Source of the DNA: Sphingomonas sp. LT1P40
Lineage (GTDB): Bacteria > Pseudomonadota > Alphaproteobacteria > Sphingomonadales > Sphingomonadaceae
Direction: 5' to 3'
Assembly: GCF_036663835.1 (NCBI RefSeq)
Contig: NZ_JAXOJT010000001.1
Span: 2,232,001-2,296,000 of the forward strand
DNA length: 64,000 nucleotides
The translations under genes were made by a program, and so were the position numbers. Below the pieces are notes generated by a model. The model was not told the origin of the DNA. It worked only from the letters and a program-made list of their open reading frames with translations, and did no database searches. Positions 46,745 to 54,620 of this stretch are shown here, piece after piece; position 1 is the stretch's first letter; every line of letters begins with the position of its first letter.

Positions 46745-47338
46745 ATGGGCATCGCCATGACCACCGATCCATTCGCCCTGTTCGACAGCTGGTACGCCGA
46801 AGCGCGCGTCAGCGAGCTCACTGATTCCAATGCGATGGCGCTGGCGACGGTGGATGCGTCGGGGCAACCGTCGGTGCGGATGGTGTTGCTGAAAGGGCAT
46901 GGGCCGGACGGGTTCGTATTCTACACCAACCGTGAGGGGCGCAAAGCGGGCGAGCTGGCGGCGGTGCCCAAGGCGGCGTTGCTGTTCCACTGGAAATCAT
47001 TGCGCCGGCAGATCCGGATCGAGGGTGCGGTGACTTACGCCAGCGATGCCGAGTCCGATGCCTATTTCGCCAGCCGCAGCCGCGATTCGCAGCTGGGGGC
47101 ATGGGCCAGCGATCAGTCGCGGCCGCTGGACAGCCGCGCAACCTTCGAGGCGCGCTATGAGGCGATGCGCGCCCGGTTCGAGGGCGGCGACGTGCCGCGC
47201 CCGCCGCACTGGGGCGGCTATCGCGTGACGCCGCAGACAATCGAATTCTGGCAGGACCGCGCGCACCGGCTGCATGAGCGGCGGGTGTTCACGCGGGCCT
47301 CCGACGGCGGCTGGGACGAAGGGATGCTGTACCCGTGA
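46745..47338 (+). CDS. pdxH: Pyridoxamine 5'-phosphate oxidase
   Basis: A 197-residue FMN enzyme that oxidises pyridoxamine/pyridoxine phosphate to PLP. Motifs: AMALATVDASGQPSVRMVLLK, FVFYTNREGRKAGEL, SLRRQIRIEGAV and the C-terminal GGYRVTPQTIEFWQDRAHRLHER, which closes over substrate. ATG 46745 has CGGAG five bases ahead; ATG 46757 is also possible. It leads a chain of four overlapping genes, the next starting with GTG inside its stop. Confidence 0.95.
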   Translation: MGIAMTTDPFALFDSWYAEARVSELTDSNAMALATVDASGQPSVRMVLLKGHGPDGFVFYTNREGRKAGELAAVPKAALLFHWKSLRRQIRIEGAVTYASDAESDAYFASRSRDSQLGAWASDQSRPLDSRATFEARYEAMRARFEGGDVPRPPHWGGYRVTPQTIEFWQDRAHRLHERRVFTRASDGGWDEGMLYP

Positions 47339-48267
47339 ACGCAGCGACCGCCCGGCTGACGCGCAACGCGGCGCTGGCCAGCGTGTCGGCGGCACTGCTG
47401 CTGGGCGGGCTGAAGGGCTATGCCGCCTGGGCGACGGGATCGGTGGCGATGCTGGGGTCGCTGGCGGACAGCGCGCTCGACCTGATCGCGTCGCTGGTGA
47501 CGCTGGCCGGCGTTCATATCGCGGCGCAACCGGCGGACGAGAAACACCGGTTCGGTCATGGCAAGGCCGAGTCGCTGGCGGCCTTGTTTCAGGTGGCACT
47601 GATTACCGTGTCCGCGCTGGTCATTCTGATCCGCGCGATCCAGCGGATGGGCGAAGGGGCGGAAACCGCCAATGCCGAATATGGCATCGCCGTATCGGTC
47701 ATTGCGATTGCCGTAACGCTCGCGCTGACGGCCTATCAGGCGCATGTCGTGCGCCTGACGCGGTCGGTGGCGATCGGGGCGGATCGGGTGCATTATATGT
47801 CCGACCTGCTGCTCAATTTGGCGGTGATCGCGGCGCTGGTGCTCGACCAGTGGCTGGGGCTGTCGGGGGCCGATCCGGTATTCGGCATCGCCATCGCGGC
47901 GTGGCTGTTGTTCGGGGCGTTCCGCGCCTCGTCGCACGCGATCGACCAGCTGATGGACAAGGAATGGCCGCAGGAGAAGCGCCGCCGCTTCGTGCAGGTG
48001 GCGAGCGCGCATCCCCAACTGAAGAACCTTCATGATCTGCGCACGCGCACCAGCGGCAATCGCGATTTCGTGCAATTCCATATGTGGATGGACCCGAAGC
48101 TGACCGTGCTGGAGGCGCATGACATCGTCGAATCGATCGAGCATGCGCTGGCCGCCGAATTCCCCGACACCGAAATCCTGATCCATATCGACCCCGAGGG
48201 GCGGGTGGATGATCCCGGCAACGATCTGGTGGAAGCTGACGAGATCGCACGTTTGAAGGAACACTGA
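47335..48267 (+). CDS. Cation diffusion facilitator family transporter
   Basis: A 310-residue inner-membrane metal/proton antiporter. Membrane helices carry the binding motifs DSALDLIASL (first Asp-x3-Asp) and HYMSDLLLN (His-x3-Asp), as in FieF/YiiP, with HRFGHGKAESLAALFQ on the loop. The cytoplasmic C-terminal domain (about residues 215-310) is FVQFHMWMDPKLTVLEAHD, rich in His/Asp/Glu metal ligands. Substrate is likely Zn or Fe, not resolved. It overlaps pdxH (GTGA) and the PhzF gene (TGATG). Confidence 0.92.
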   Translation: MNAATARLTRNAALASVSAALLLGGLKGYAAWATGSVAMLGSLADSALDLIASLVTLAGVHIAAQPADEKHRFGHGKAESLAALFQVALITVSALVILIRAIQRMGEGAETANAEYGIAVSVIAIAVTLALTAYQAHVVRLTRSVAIGADRVHYMSDLLLNLAVIAALVLDQWLGLSGADPVFGIAIAAWLLFGAFRASSHAIDQLMDKEWPQEKRRRFVQVASAHPQLKNLHDLRTRTSGNRDFVQFHMWMDPKLTVLEAHDIVESIEHALAAEFPDTEILIHIDPEGRVDDPGNDLVEADEIARLKEH

Positions 48268-49058
48268 TGGACCTGCCGTTCGCCCAGATCGACGCATTCG
48301 CCGACCGGCCGTTCACCGGCAACCAGGCGGCGGTAATCCCGCTCGACGCGTGGCTGGACGATGCGGTGCTGCAAGCGATTGCGGAAGAGAACAACGTCGC
48401 CGAGACGGCGTTTATCGTGCCGGATGCGGGTGGCGAGGCAGATTACGAGCTGCGCTGGTTCACGCCGGCGGTGGAGGTCGCTTTGTGCGGGCACGCGACG
48501 CTGGCGAGCGGGCATTTCGTGCTGGGCCGCGATTCGTCGCTGGAGCGGGTGCGGTTTCGCACGCGCAAAGCCGGGGTGCTTGAGGTCGCGCGAGAGGGTG
48601 ACGGCTATGCGATGGCCCTGCCCGCTTATCCGCCGTCGCCCGCCGACGTGCCGGGGTTGCTGGCGGCGCTGGGCGTCGCACGCGGCGAGGTGCTTCGGCA
48701 CGCCAATGGCTATGACCTGGTCGTGCTCGACACCGCAGCGGACGTGCTGGCGCTGAAGCCCGATTTCCGGGCGCTGGCGGCGCTCGGCGATACGCTCAAT
48801 ATTGTCAGCGCACCGGGCCAGGATACCGACGTGGTCAGCCGCGTATTCGCGCCCGCCGCCGGGATCGACGAGGACCCGGTGACCGGATCGGCGCACTCCG
48901 TACTCACGCCGTACTGGGCCGCACGGCTGGGTCGCGACCGTTTCTCGGCGTTTCAAGCGAGCAAACGCGGCGGGCATGTCGATTGCCAGGCCGCAGGCGA
49001 CCGCGTGATCCTGCGCGGCCAGTGCGTCACGGTGATCGAAGGCGTGTTCACCCTGTGA
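48267..49058 (+). CDS. PhzF family phenazine biosynthesis-like isomerase
   Basis: A 263-residue protein with two similar halves. FAQIDAFADRPFTGNQAAVIPL opens it, NNVAETAFIVPDAG carries the catalytic Glu, ELRWFTPAVEVALCGHATLA the first substrate loop, and DEDPVTGSAHSVLTPYWA the second. The family includes isomerases such as PhzF; no phenazine gene is near, so a metabolic isomerase of unknown substrate is more probable. Starts at TGATG overlapping the CDF stop. Confidence 0.88.
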   Translation: MDLPFAQIDAFADRPFTGNQAAVIPLDAWLDDAVLQAIAEENNVAETAFIVPDAGGEADYELRWFTPAVEVALCGHATLASGHFVLGRDSSLERVRFRTRKAGVLEVAREGDGYAMALPAYPPSPADVPGLLAALGVARGEVLRHANGYDLVVLDTAADVLALKPDFRALAALGDTLNIVSAPGQDTDVVSRVFAPAAGIDEDPVTGSAHSVLTPYWAARLGRDRFSAFQASKRGGHVDCQAAGDRVILRGQCVTVIEGVFTL

Positions 49059-49735
49059 ACCACCCGCTCGACCGGCCGATCTGGAATGCGCTGAACAGGC
49101 GGCAGGCGGGGTTCGCGGTCGGCGATGCGCGCGCGATGCGGTTCCGGCCCGACGTCAATATCCTCGCCGCCGCAGCCGACGGCACTCCGGAAAACCTTGC
49201 TGCGCTTACCGCACTTGTGCCGCCCGGCGGCGCGATCGCCACGATCGATCGCGATCCGTTGCCGATCCCGCCCGGCCTGTCGGTCCGCCGCCAGACGATT
49301 ATCCTGCAAATGGTCGCCGCCGCGCCAGTCGAGTCCCCGCGTCACCCGGAGATCATCCCGCTGAACGATGACGACGCCCCTGAAATGCTCGCCCTTGCGA
49401 CGTTGACCGAGCCCGGTCCGTTCCTGAGCGCCACGCATCGCCTGGGCGGGTTCGTCGGTATCCGCCGCGACGGTCGCCTGATCGCGATGGCCGGGGAGCG
49501 CAACAAGCTTCCGGGGTTGACCGAGGTCAGCGCCGTCTGCACGCATCCCGATTACCGGGGCCAGGGGCTCGCCGCCATCGCCATGCGCGCGGTGATCGAC
49601 GGGATCGTGGCGCGTGGCGAGACCCCGTTTCTGCACAGCTATCCCGACAATCACAGCGCCATAGCGGTTTACCGGAAACTGGGGTTCGAGGTCCGCGCGG
49701 CGATGACCGTGACGTTCCTCGAGCGTCAGGCGTAA
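49055..49735 (+). CDS. GNAT family N-acetyltransferase
   Basis: A 226-residue protein. The N-terminal ~100 residues are a less conserved domain ([15 protein letters not shown]), and the C-terminal GNAT fold has the acetyl-CoA loop [20 protein letters not shown] and [23 protein letters not shown] 49055 overlaps the PhzF stop, completing a pdxH-CDF-PhzF-GNAT run. Substrate is unknown. It runs into mnmA tail-to-tail with a 10-base overlap. Confidence 0.85.
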   Translation: MNHPLDRPIWNALNRRQAGFAVGDARAMRFRPDVNILAAAADGTPENLAALTALVPPGGAIATIDRDPLPIPPGLSVRRQTIILQMVAAAPVESPRHPEIIPLNDDDAPEMLALATLTEPGPFLSATHRLGGFVGIRRDGRLIAMAGERNKLPGLTEVSAVCTHPDYRGQGLAAIAMRAVIDGIVARGETPFLHSYPDNHSAIAVYRKLGFEVRAAMTVTFLERQA

Positions 49736-50835
49736 GCGATTTCCGCCCGCTCGGTCTCGCGGATCCAGCCGCCGCCCAGCACCCGTTCGCCCGCATAGAA
49801 GACCGCCGCCTGACCCGGTGCGACGCCATATTCGGGCGTGTCGAACACCACGCGGCCGTCCTCAAGCCGCGCGGGAACCGGCTTGGCCATCGAGCGGACT
49901 TTTGCGGTGACGGGGCCTGAATAGCTGCCGCCGAGCCAGTTCAGCCCGTCGATCGTCGCGGCGCGCACCGCCAGTGCCGTCTTTGGGCCGACCACCACCG
50001 CGCGCGTCGCCGGGTCGAGGCGGATGACATAGAGGGGCTCCGGGCTGCCGCCGATCTCCAGCCCGCGCCGCTGCCCCACGGTGAAGTGGATCAGGCCGCG
50101 ATGCTCGCCCAGCTTGCGACCGCTTTCATCGACGATGTCGCCTGCCGTATCCGCCTCGGGCCGCAGCTTTTTGACCAGCCCGGCATAATCACGGTCGGGG
50201 ACGAAGCAGATGTCCTGGCTGTCGGGCTTCATCGCCACGCCCAGCCCGATCTCCGCCGCAATCTCGCGCACGCGGGCCTTGGGCAGACCGCCCAAGGGGA
50301 AGCGGAGGTAATCGAGCTGGGCGGCCGTCGTAGCGAACAGGAAATAGCTCTGGTCGCGCGCCGGATCGGCCCCGCGATGCAGTTCCGGCCCCTCCGGCCC
50401 TTCCACGCGCTGCACATAATGGCCAGTGGCAAGGCAATCGGCCCCCAGATCGCGGGCCAGCGCGAACAGATCGGTGAATTTTGGCCCCATATTGCACTTC
50501 ACGCACGGAATCGGGGTGCGGCCCGCCAGATATTCGTCGGCGAAATCGTCGATCACGGTCGTTTTGAAGCTGCTCGCGTGATCGAACACATAATGCGCGA
50601 TGCCGAGGCGATCGCAGACGGCGCGCGCGTCGCGGATGTCGCGGCCCGCGCAACAGCTGCCTGCGCGACCCACTGCTTCGCCATGATCGTAGAGCTGAAG
50701 CGTGACGCCGATCGTCTCCGCCCCGGTCTGCGCGGCGAGCGCGGCCACGACCGACGAATCGACGCCACCCGACATGGCGACGACGATGCGCCGCGCGTTG
50801 AGCGGTCCGCTCAGCTGAAAATCACTTCCGGTCAT
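49726..50835 (-). CDS. mnmA: tRNA-specific 2-thiouridylase MnmA
   Basis: A 369-residue enzyme that puts sulfur on U34 of tRNAs for Lys, Glu and Gln. The ATP loop is [36 protein letters not shown] and the first catalytic Cys region [12 protein letters not shown] follow, with the second Cys in [12 protein letters not shown], and [17 protein letters not shown] at the tRNA-binding end. ATG 50835 was preferred over an upstream ATG at 50937. Confidence 0.95.
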   Translation of the reverse strand: MTGSDFQLSGPLNARRIVVAMSGGVDSSVVAALAAQTGAETIGVTLQLYDHGEAVGRAGSCCAGRDIRDARAVCDRLGIAHYVFDHASSFKTTVIDDFADEYLAGRTPIPCVKCNMGPKFTDLFALARDLGADCLATGHYVQRVEGPEGPELHRGADPARDQSYFLFATTAAQLDYLRFPLGGLPKARVREIAAEIGLGVAMKPDSQDICFVPDRDYAGLVKKLRPEADTAGDIVDESGRKLGEHRGLIHFTVGQRRGLEIGGSPEPLYVIRLDPATRAVVVGPKTALAVRAATIDGLNWLGGSYSGPVTAKVRSMAKPVPARLEDGRVVFDTPEYGVAPGQAAVFYAGERVLGGGWIRETERAEIAYA

Positions 50836-50951
50836 CGTGCCCGCACATAGGGAGGGCCGGACCACGATGCAAAAGCCAGAGGCATTTACCGACCCTTCAG
50901 CCTTCTTCGCTACCCATAACGGATGAATTCGACTCAAGGTGAGTGGCGTAA

Positions 50952-51191
50952 GTGGACCTGAGCTTCAAATTCGACCGCGATCTTCTGGAAAGGGATTGGG
51001 CGGTCACCGCAATACCGACCGAGCTGGCGGTGCTGATGGTCGGCGTCGCCGCGCGTCAGGCGGCGAGCTTCACTGCACAACTGCAATCCGACCTGTCGCG
51101 TGTGGAAGCGGTCGGCGGGTTGCTGTCGCCCACGCACGGTGCGTTCAACAATGCCGTGGAAGCGGCGCTAACCCGCTGGCAACAGCTATGA
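50952..51191 (+). CDS. Conserved hypothetical protein, 79 aa
   Basis: A 79-residue protein from GTG 50952 (GGTGAG lies about ten bases upstream). Sequence [20 protein letters not shown] followed by a helical part ([20 protein letters not shown]). I do not recognise a domain. It lies just upstream of sciP and divergent from mnmA; it may be a small sphingomonad-specific gene. Confidence 0.5.
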   Translation: MDLSFKFDRDLLERDWAVTAIPTELAVLMVGVAARQAASFTAQLQSDLSRVEAVGGLLSPTHGAFNNAVEAALTRWQQL

Positions 51192-51290
51192 AGGCGCTGT
51201 TTACCGTGCCGCTTAGCCTAAGCTCAAGTCGCGCTGATTATGGTCGTTACAGAACAATGACGGGGGCCCCCCGCCCTGATCGAGGTAGGC

Positions 51291-51590
51291 ATGATTGAAA
51301 ACCAGAAGATCCGACCAGCCAAAGTTATCGGGCCGCTCGGCGAACCGCTGACGATTGACTCGCTGCCGCCCCCCGAAACGACGCGTTGGGTCGTGCGGCG
51401 CAAGGCGGAAGTGGTTGCAGCCGTCAATGGCGGGCTGCTGTCGGTCGACGAAGTCTGCGACCGCTATAATTTGACGGTCGAGGAATTCGCCGGGTGGCAG
51501 CGCGCGATCGACCGGTCGGGCATGCCGGGTCTGCGCGTGACGCGCATCCAGCATTATCGCTCGCTCTACGAGCGCCAGCATAAATATTGA
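51291..51590 (+). CDS. sciP: CtrA inhibitor SciP
   Basis: A 99-residue DNA-binding protein of the DUF1153/SciP family: VIGPLGEPLTIDSLPPP at the start, RWVVRRKAEVVAAVNGGLLS, then DEVCDRYNLTVEEFAGWQRA as helix-turn-helix, ending RITRIQHYRSLYER-like sequence. In Caulobacter SciP blocks CtrA-activated transcription during the swarmer phase, which places the window in the Alphaproteobacteria. ATG 51291. Confidence 0.94.
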   Translation: MIENQKIRPAKVIGPLGEPLTIDSLPPPETTRWVVRRKAEVVAAVNGGLLSVDEVCDRYNLTVEEFAGWQRAIDRSGMPGLRVTRIQHYRSLYERQHKY

Positions 51591-51735
51591 GGGACGCTAC
51601 TAGCTAGGCATTCGGCCACGGCGGTCAGCCGACAAACAGACTCCGCCCCTCGAAACGCGGGCGGAACCATTTTCGGCCTTCACGAGTATTCGCCACACAA
51701 GGCCCGACATTCGGGCGAACAGGCGGAGACTAAAA

Positions 51736-51993
51736 ATGCTGGGAATCATCATCTGGCTCGTGATCGGTGGCGTTGTCGGCTGGCTTGCCAGCCTGGTGAT
51801 GCGGACCGACGGACAGCAGGGCATTCTGCTCAACATCGTCGTCGGCATCGTCGGCGCGTTCATCGGCAGCCTGATCTTCAGCCGCGGGTCGATCAACGAC
51901 GGCGTGACCGTCACCAGCTTCGTCGTGTCGCTGCTGGGCGCGATCATCCTGCTGGCGATCGTCAACCTCGTGCGTCGCGGTTCGGTGCGTTAA
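51736..51993 (+). CDS. GlsB/YeaQ/YmgE-family membrane protein
   Basis: An 85-residue, three-helix stress-associated membrane protein: IIIWLVIGGVVGWLASLVMR, then DGQQGILLNIVVGIVGAFIGS and a final helix. The GVVGWLASLVM and VVGIVGAFIGS segments are the family signature. ATG 51736 has GGCGGAG ahead. A related gene lies at 52842-53102. Confidence 0.85.
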   Translation: MLGIIIWLVIGGVVGWLASLVMRTDGQQGILLNIVVGIVGAFIGSLIFSRGSINDGVTVTSFVVSLLGAIILLAIVNLVRRGSVR

Positions 51994-52019
51994 TCCGCAC
52001 GCCCGACGACTGAAAACAG

Positions 52020-52053
52020 ACGGGCCGCCCCCATTGGGAGCGGCCCGTTTTGT
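52020..52053. terminator. Rho-independent terminator after GlsB-like gene
   Basis: Stem ACGGGCCGC (52020-52028) and GCGGCCCGT (52040-52048), 9 bp, 11-base loop, followed by TTTGTTT on the plus strand. On the minus strand a CTGTTTTC follows the mirror stem, so it can serve the SIMPL gene too. Confidence 0.8.
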
Positions 52054-52761
52054 TTATTTGAGCAAGAAGCGCACGCGCAGATTGACGCTGATCTGCTGTT
52101 CGCCGGGGACGACCTGCGTCGAATCCTTGGCTTCGGCGCGGGCCATCATCTGTGGCATCGGCCCCGGCGCGCCGCCGTCGATCGATTCGCTGATCGACAC
52201 CATCTGACCGACCTGCATGCCCACAGCCTTTGCATAAAGCTCGGCCCGTGCGCGGGCGCGCTTGACCGCGTCGAGTCGCGCTTCGTCCTGCGCCGCTTCC
52301 ATCTTGTCGATCGACAGGTTCGGCCCGTCGATTTGATTCGCCCCCTGCTTCACCAGTGCGTCGAGGATCGTGCCGCTCTTCGCAATGTCGCGGAAGCGTA
52401 TCGAGATGCTGTTCGACGCCTGATAGCCGGTGATGACCGGCGGCTGATTCTCGGCATAGCGATATTGCGGGCTGAGCGAGATTGTCGCGGTCTGCATGTC
52501 GCGCGGGGCGATGCCCGCCGCCTTTACCGCTGCCAGCACGCGCGCCATCTGCGTGGCATTGGCGGCCAGCGCGCCGGCGGCGGTTGGCGCCGACGTTACG
52601 ACACCGGCGCGAATCATGGCGATGTCGGGAACGCGATTGGCCTGCCCCTCCGCAATCACGTCGAGCAGGGTTCCCTCGACCGCCACCGGGGCAGCGACCT
52701 GCGCCGCAGCTGCCATCGGGAGCGCAGCGGCGATCGCCGCGATGCTGAGAAGTCGAATCAT
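52054..52761 (-). CDS. SIMPL domain-containing exported protein
   Basis: A 235-residue periplasmic protein with a signal peptide (IRLLSIAAIAAALPMAAAAQ). The SIMPL (DUF541) domain shows DVIAEGQANRVPDIAMIRAG, IAPRDMQTATISLSPQYRY, RFRDIAKSG and AVGMQVGQMVSISES. Related proteins form oligomeric rings linked to stress or interleukin-receptor-like processes in eukaryotes; bacterial role unclear. ATG 52761 with AAGGGA ahead. Confidence 0.85.
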   Translation of the reverse strand: MIRLLSIAAIAAALPMAAAAQVAAPVAVEGTLLDVIAEGQANRVPDIAMIRAGVVTSAPTAAGALAANATQMARVLAAVKAAGIAPRDMQTATISLSPQYRYAENQPPVITGYQASNSISIRFRDIAKSGTILDALVKQGANQIDGPNLSIDKMEAAQDEARLDAVKRARARAELYAKAVGMQVGQMVSISESIDGGAPGPMPQMMARAEAKDSTQVVPGEQQISVNLRVRFLLK

Positions 52762-52841
52762 GCGGAAGTCCCTTTCAAACGAAATGTCCCGCCGCACCTG
52801 GGGCACGGCGGGACAACCGGGGCTGAACGGCCCGAAAAAAC

Positions 52842-53102
52842 TCAGCTTGCGCGGCGCGACATCACCACGCGATACAGCGCCAGCAGCACGATTGCGCCGA
52901 CGGTGGCGGCGATATAGCTGCTGAGCGTGGTCGAGAGATTGACGCCGAGCGACGGCGCGATGAAACCGGCGAGCAATGCGCCCGCAATCCCGATCAAGAT
53001 GGTGACGATGATGCCGCCCGGATCCTTGCCGGGCATGATGAGCTTGCCAAGGACGCCTGCGACAAGGCCGATAAGGATCCAACCGAGAATACCTTCGGGC
53101 AT
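52842..53102 (-). CDS. GlsB/YeaQ/YmgE-family membrane protein, second copy
   Basis: An 86-residue relative of the gene at 51736: ILGWILIGLVAGVLGKLIM, PGGIIVTILIGIAGALLAGF and VGAIVLLALYRVV. Strong AGGAGGG site ahead of ATG 53102. It and the SIMPL gene run in the same direction, 80 bases apart. Two copies in 1.4 kb suggest local duplication or paired use. Confidence 0.85.
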   Translation of the reverse strand: MPEGILGWILIGLVAGVLGKLIMPGKDPGGIIVTILIGIAGALLAGFIAPSLGVNLSTTLSSYIAATVGAIVLLALYRVVMSRRAS

Positions 53103-53305
53103 GCTTTCCCTCCTGATTACGGCCCCCCGTTGCAGGAACCGGGCGGCAGACTGCATCAGGATTAACGTTTTGCGAACCCCGAAACGACTCTGCGCCGCAG
53201 CTGGTCTTTAGGGGGAGCGGGCCGGTGCCGCTTCCACGCCTTGCAAAGGACGCTTTCGCTTGCGGAACAAGACGAAAACAGGCATTGCGCGGCGCGGTTT
53301 AATTA

Positions 53306-53319
53306 GGCCTCTTGAGGCC
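53306..53319. promoter_or_regulatory. Small inverted repeat upstream of the RND efflux operon
   Basis: GGCCTCTTGAGGCC, two 6-base arms with a 2-base centre, sits about 80 bases before the efflux adaptor start, next to an AT-rich patch (TTTAATTA, TAATAC) that may hold the promoter. A repressor site is possible; no regulator gene is adjacent. The rest of 53103-53397 shows no gene. Confidence 0.3.
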
Positions 53320-53397
53320 GGTGACTTATTCATCTAATACAGCGTTACGGGGATGGCCCGCGACGGTTCTTTCGGAACCGCAGTGAAGGGGTCGCGC

Positions 53398-54603
53398 ATG
53401 AATTATGAGGCAGGGATGTTGGGCAGGGACGAGCAGCTGGCACTGACCGGCGAAGACGAAGTTCGGTCGAAGCGGCGCTGGTGGATCGTCGGCGGCGTGC
53501 TCGCCGCAGTGCTGATCGCCGTTGCGGCATGGTTCGCCTTTGCATCGGGCAAGGATGACGGTGCCAAGACCGCCGCTGCGGGCAAGGGCGCGGAGGCCGG
53601 CGGTCGTCAGCTGCCGACCGTGACCGTCGCCGTCCCCGGTCGCCAGACGATCGAACGCGTCATCACCGGCACCGGTTCGCTGGCTGCACGCCGAGAAATG
53701 CCGGTCGGCGTCGCCGGCGAAGGCGGCATGGTCACCCGCGTGCTGGTCGAACCCGGCAGCTGGGTCGGCGCGGGCCAAGTGCTCGCCACGGTCGATCGCT
53801 CGGTCCAGTCGCAGACCGCCCAGTCGCTGTCGGCACAGGTTCGTGTGGCACAGGCCGATCTGGGCATCGCCCAGTCCGAGCTCGATCGTGCGCAGCAGCT
53901 CGTCGCGCGCGGCTTCATTTCAAAGGCCGATATCGACCGCAAGACCGCGACCCGCGATTCCGCCGCCGCCCGCGTCCGCGTGGCGCAGGCCCAGCTGGGC
54001 GAGACCAGCGCGCGCAACCGCCGCCTCGACATTCGCTCGCCCGCGGCCGGCCTCGTGCTGACCCGCGCGGTCGAGCCGGGGCAGATCGTCAGCTCCGGCT
54101 CGGGCACGCTCTTCCGCGTGGCGCAGGGCGGGCAGATGGAGCTGCGCACGCAGCTGAGCGAAGCCGATCTTCAGCGGCTTGCAGCCGGTGCCCGTGCACA
54201 GGTGACGCCGGTCGGCACCACCGAAGTGTTCACCGGCGAGGTGTGGCAGGTCTCGCCCGTCATCGACCCGCAATCGCGCCAGGGCATCGCGCGCGTCGCG
54301 CTCGCCTATAACAAGGCGCTGCGGCCCGGCGGTTTCGCCAGCGCGCGCATCGTCGCGGGCGGACAGGTCGCGCCGCAATTGCCGCAATCGGCGATCCAGA
54401 GCGACGCAAAGGGCAATTTCGTCTATATCCTGAATGCCAAGGACGAGGCGGAGCGCCGCGCGATCACAACCGGCGACGTTTCCGACTCAGGTGTGGCGAT
54501 CATCAGCGGCCTGAACGGCACCGAACGTGTTGTGCTGACGGCTGGTGCGTTCCTGAATCCGGGCCAGAAGGTCGTTCCGAACCTGACGACCCTGAAGCGG
54601 TAA
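53398..54603 (+). CDS. RND efflux periplasmic adaptor (membrane fusion protein)
   Basis: A 401-residue HlyD/MexA-like protein. A cytoplasmic tail precedes one membrane anchor (WWIVGGVLAAVLIAVAAWFAF); the barrel-sandwich domain (LAARREMPVGVAGEGGMVTR), alpha-hairpin (QAQLGETSARNR, LDIRSPAAGLVLTRAVEPG) and beta-barrel domains follow. It bridges the inner pump to an outer-membrane channel, which is not encoded here. ATG 53398 with AAGGGG ahead; the pump gene follows after 17 bases. Confidence 0.92.
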   Translation: MNYEAGMLGRDEQLALTGEDEVRSKRRWWIVGGVLAAVLIAVAAWFAFASGKDDGAKTAAAGKGAEAGGRQLPTVTVAVPGRQTIERVITGTGSLAARREMPVGVAGEGGMVTRVLVEPGSWVGAGQVLATVDRSVQSQTAQSLSAQVRVAQADLGIAQSELDRAQQLVARGFISKADIDRKTATRDSAAARVRVAQAQLGETSARNRRLDIRSPAAGLVLTRAVEPGQIVSSGSGTLFRVAQGGQMELRTQLSEADLQRLAAGARAQVTPVGTTEVFTGEVWQVSPVIDPQSRQGIARVALAYNKALRPGGFASARIVAGGQVAPQLPQSAIQSDAKGNFVYILNAKDEAERRAITTGDVSDSGVAIISGLNGTERVVLTAGAFLNPGQKVVPNLTTLKR

Positions 54604-54620
54604 GATCGAGGACTTAAGTC

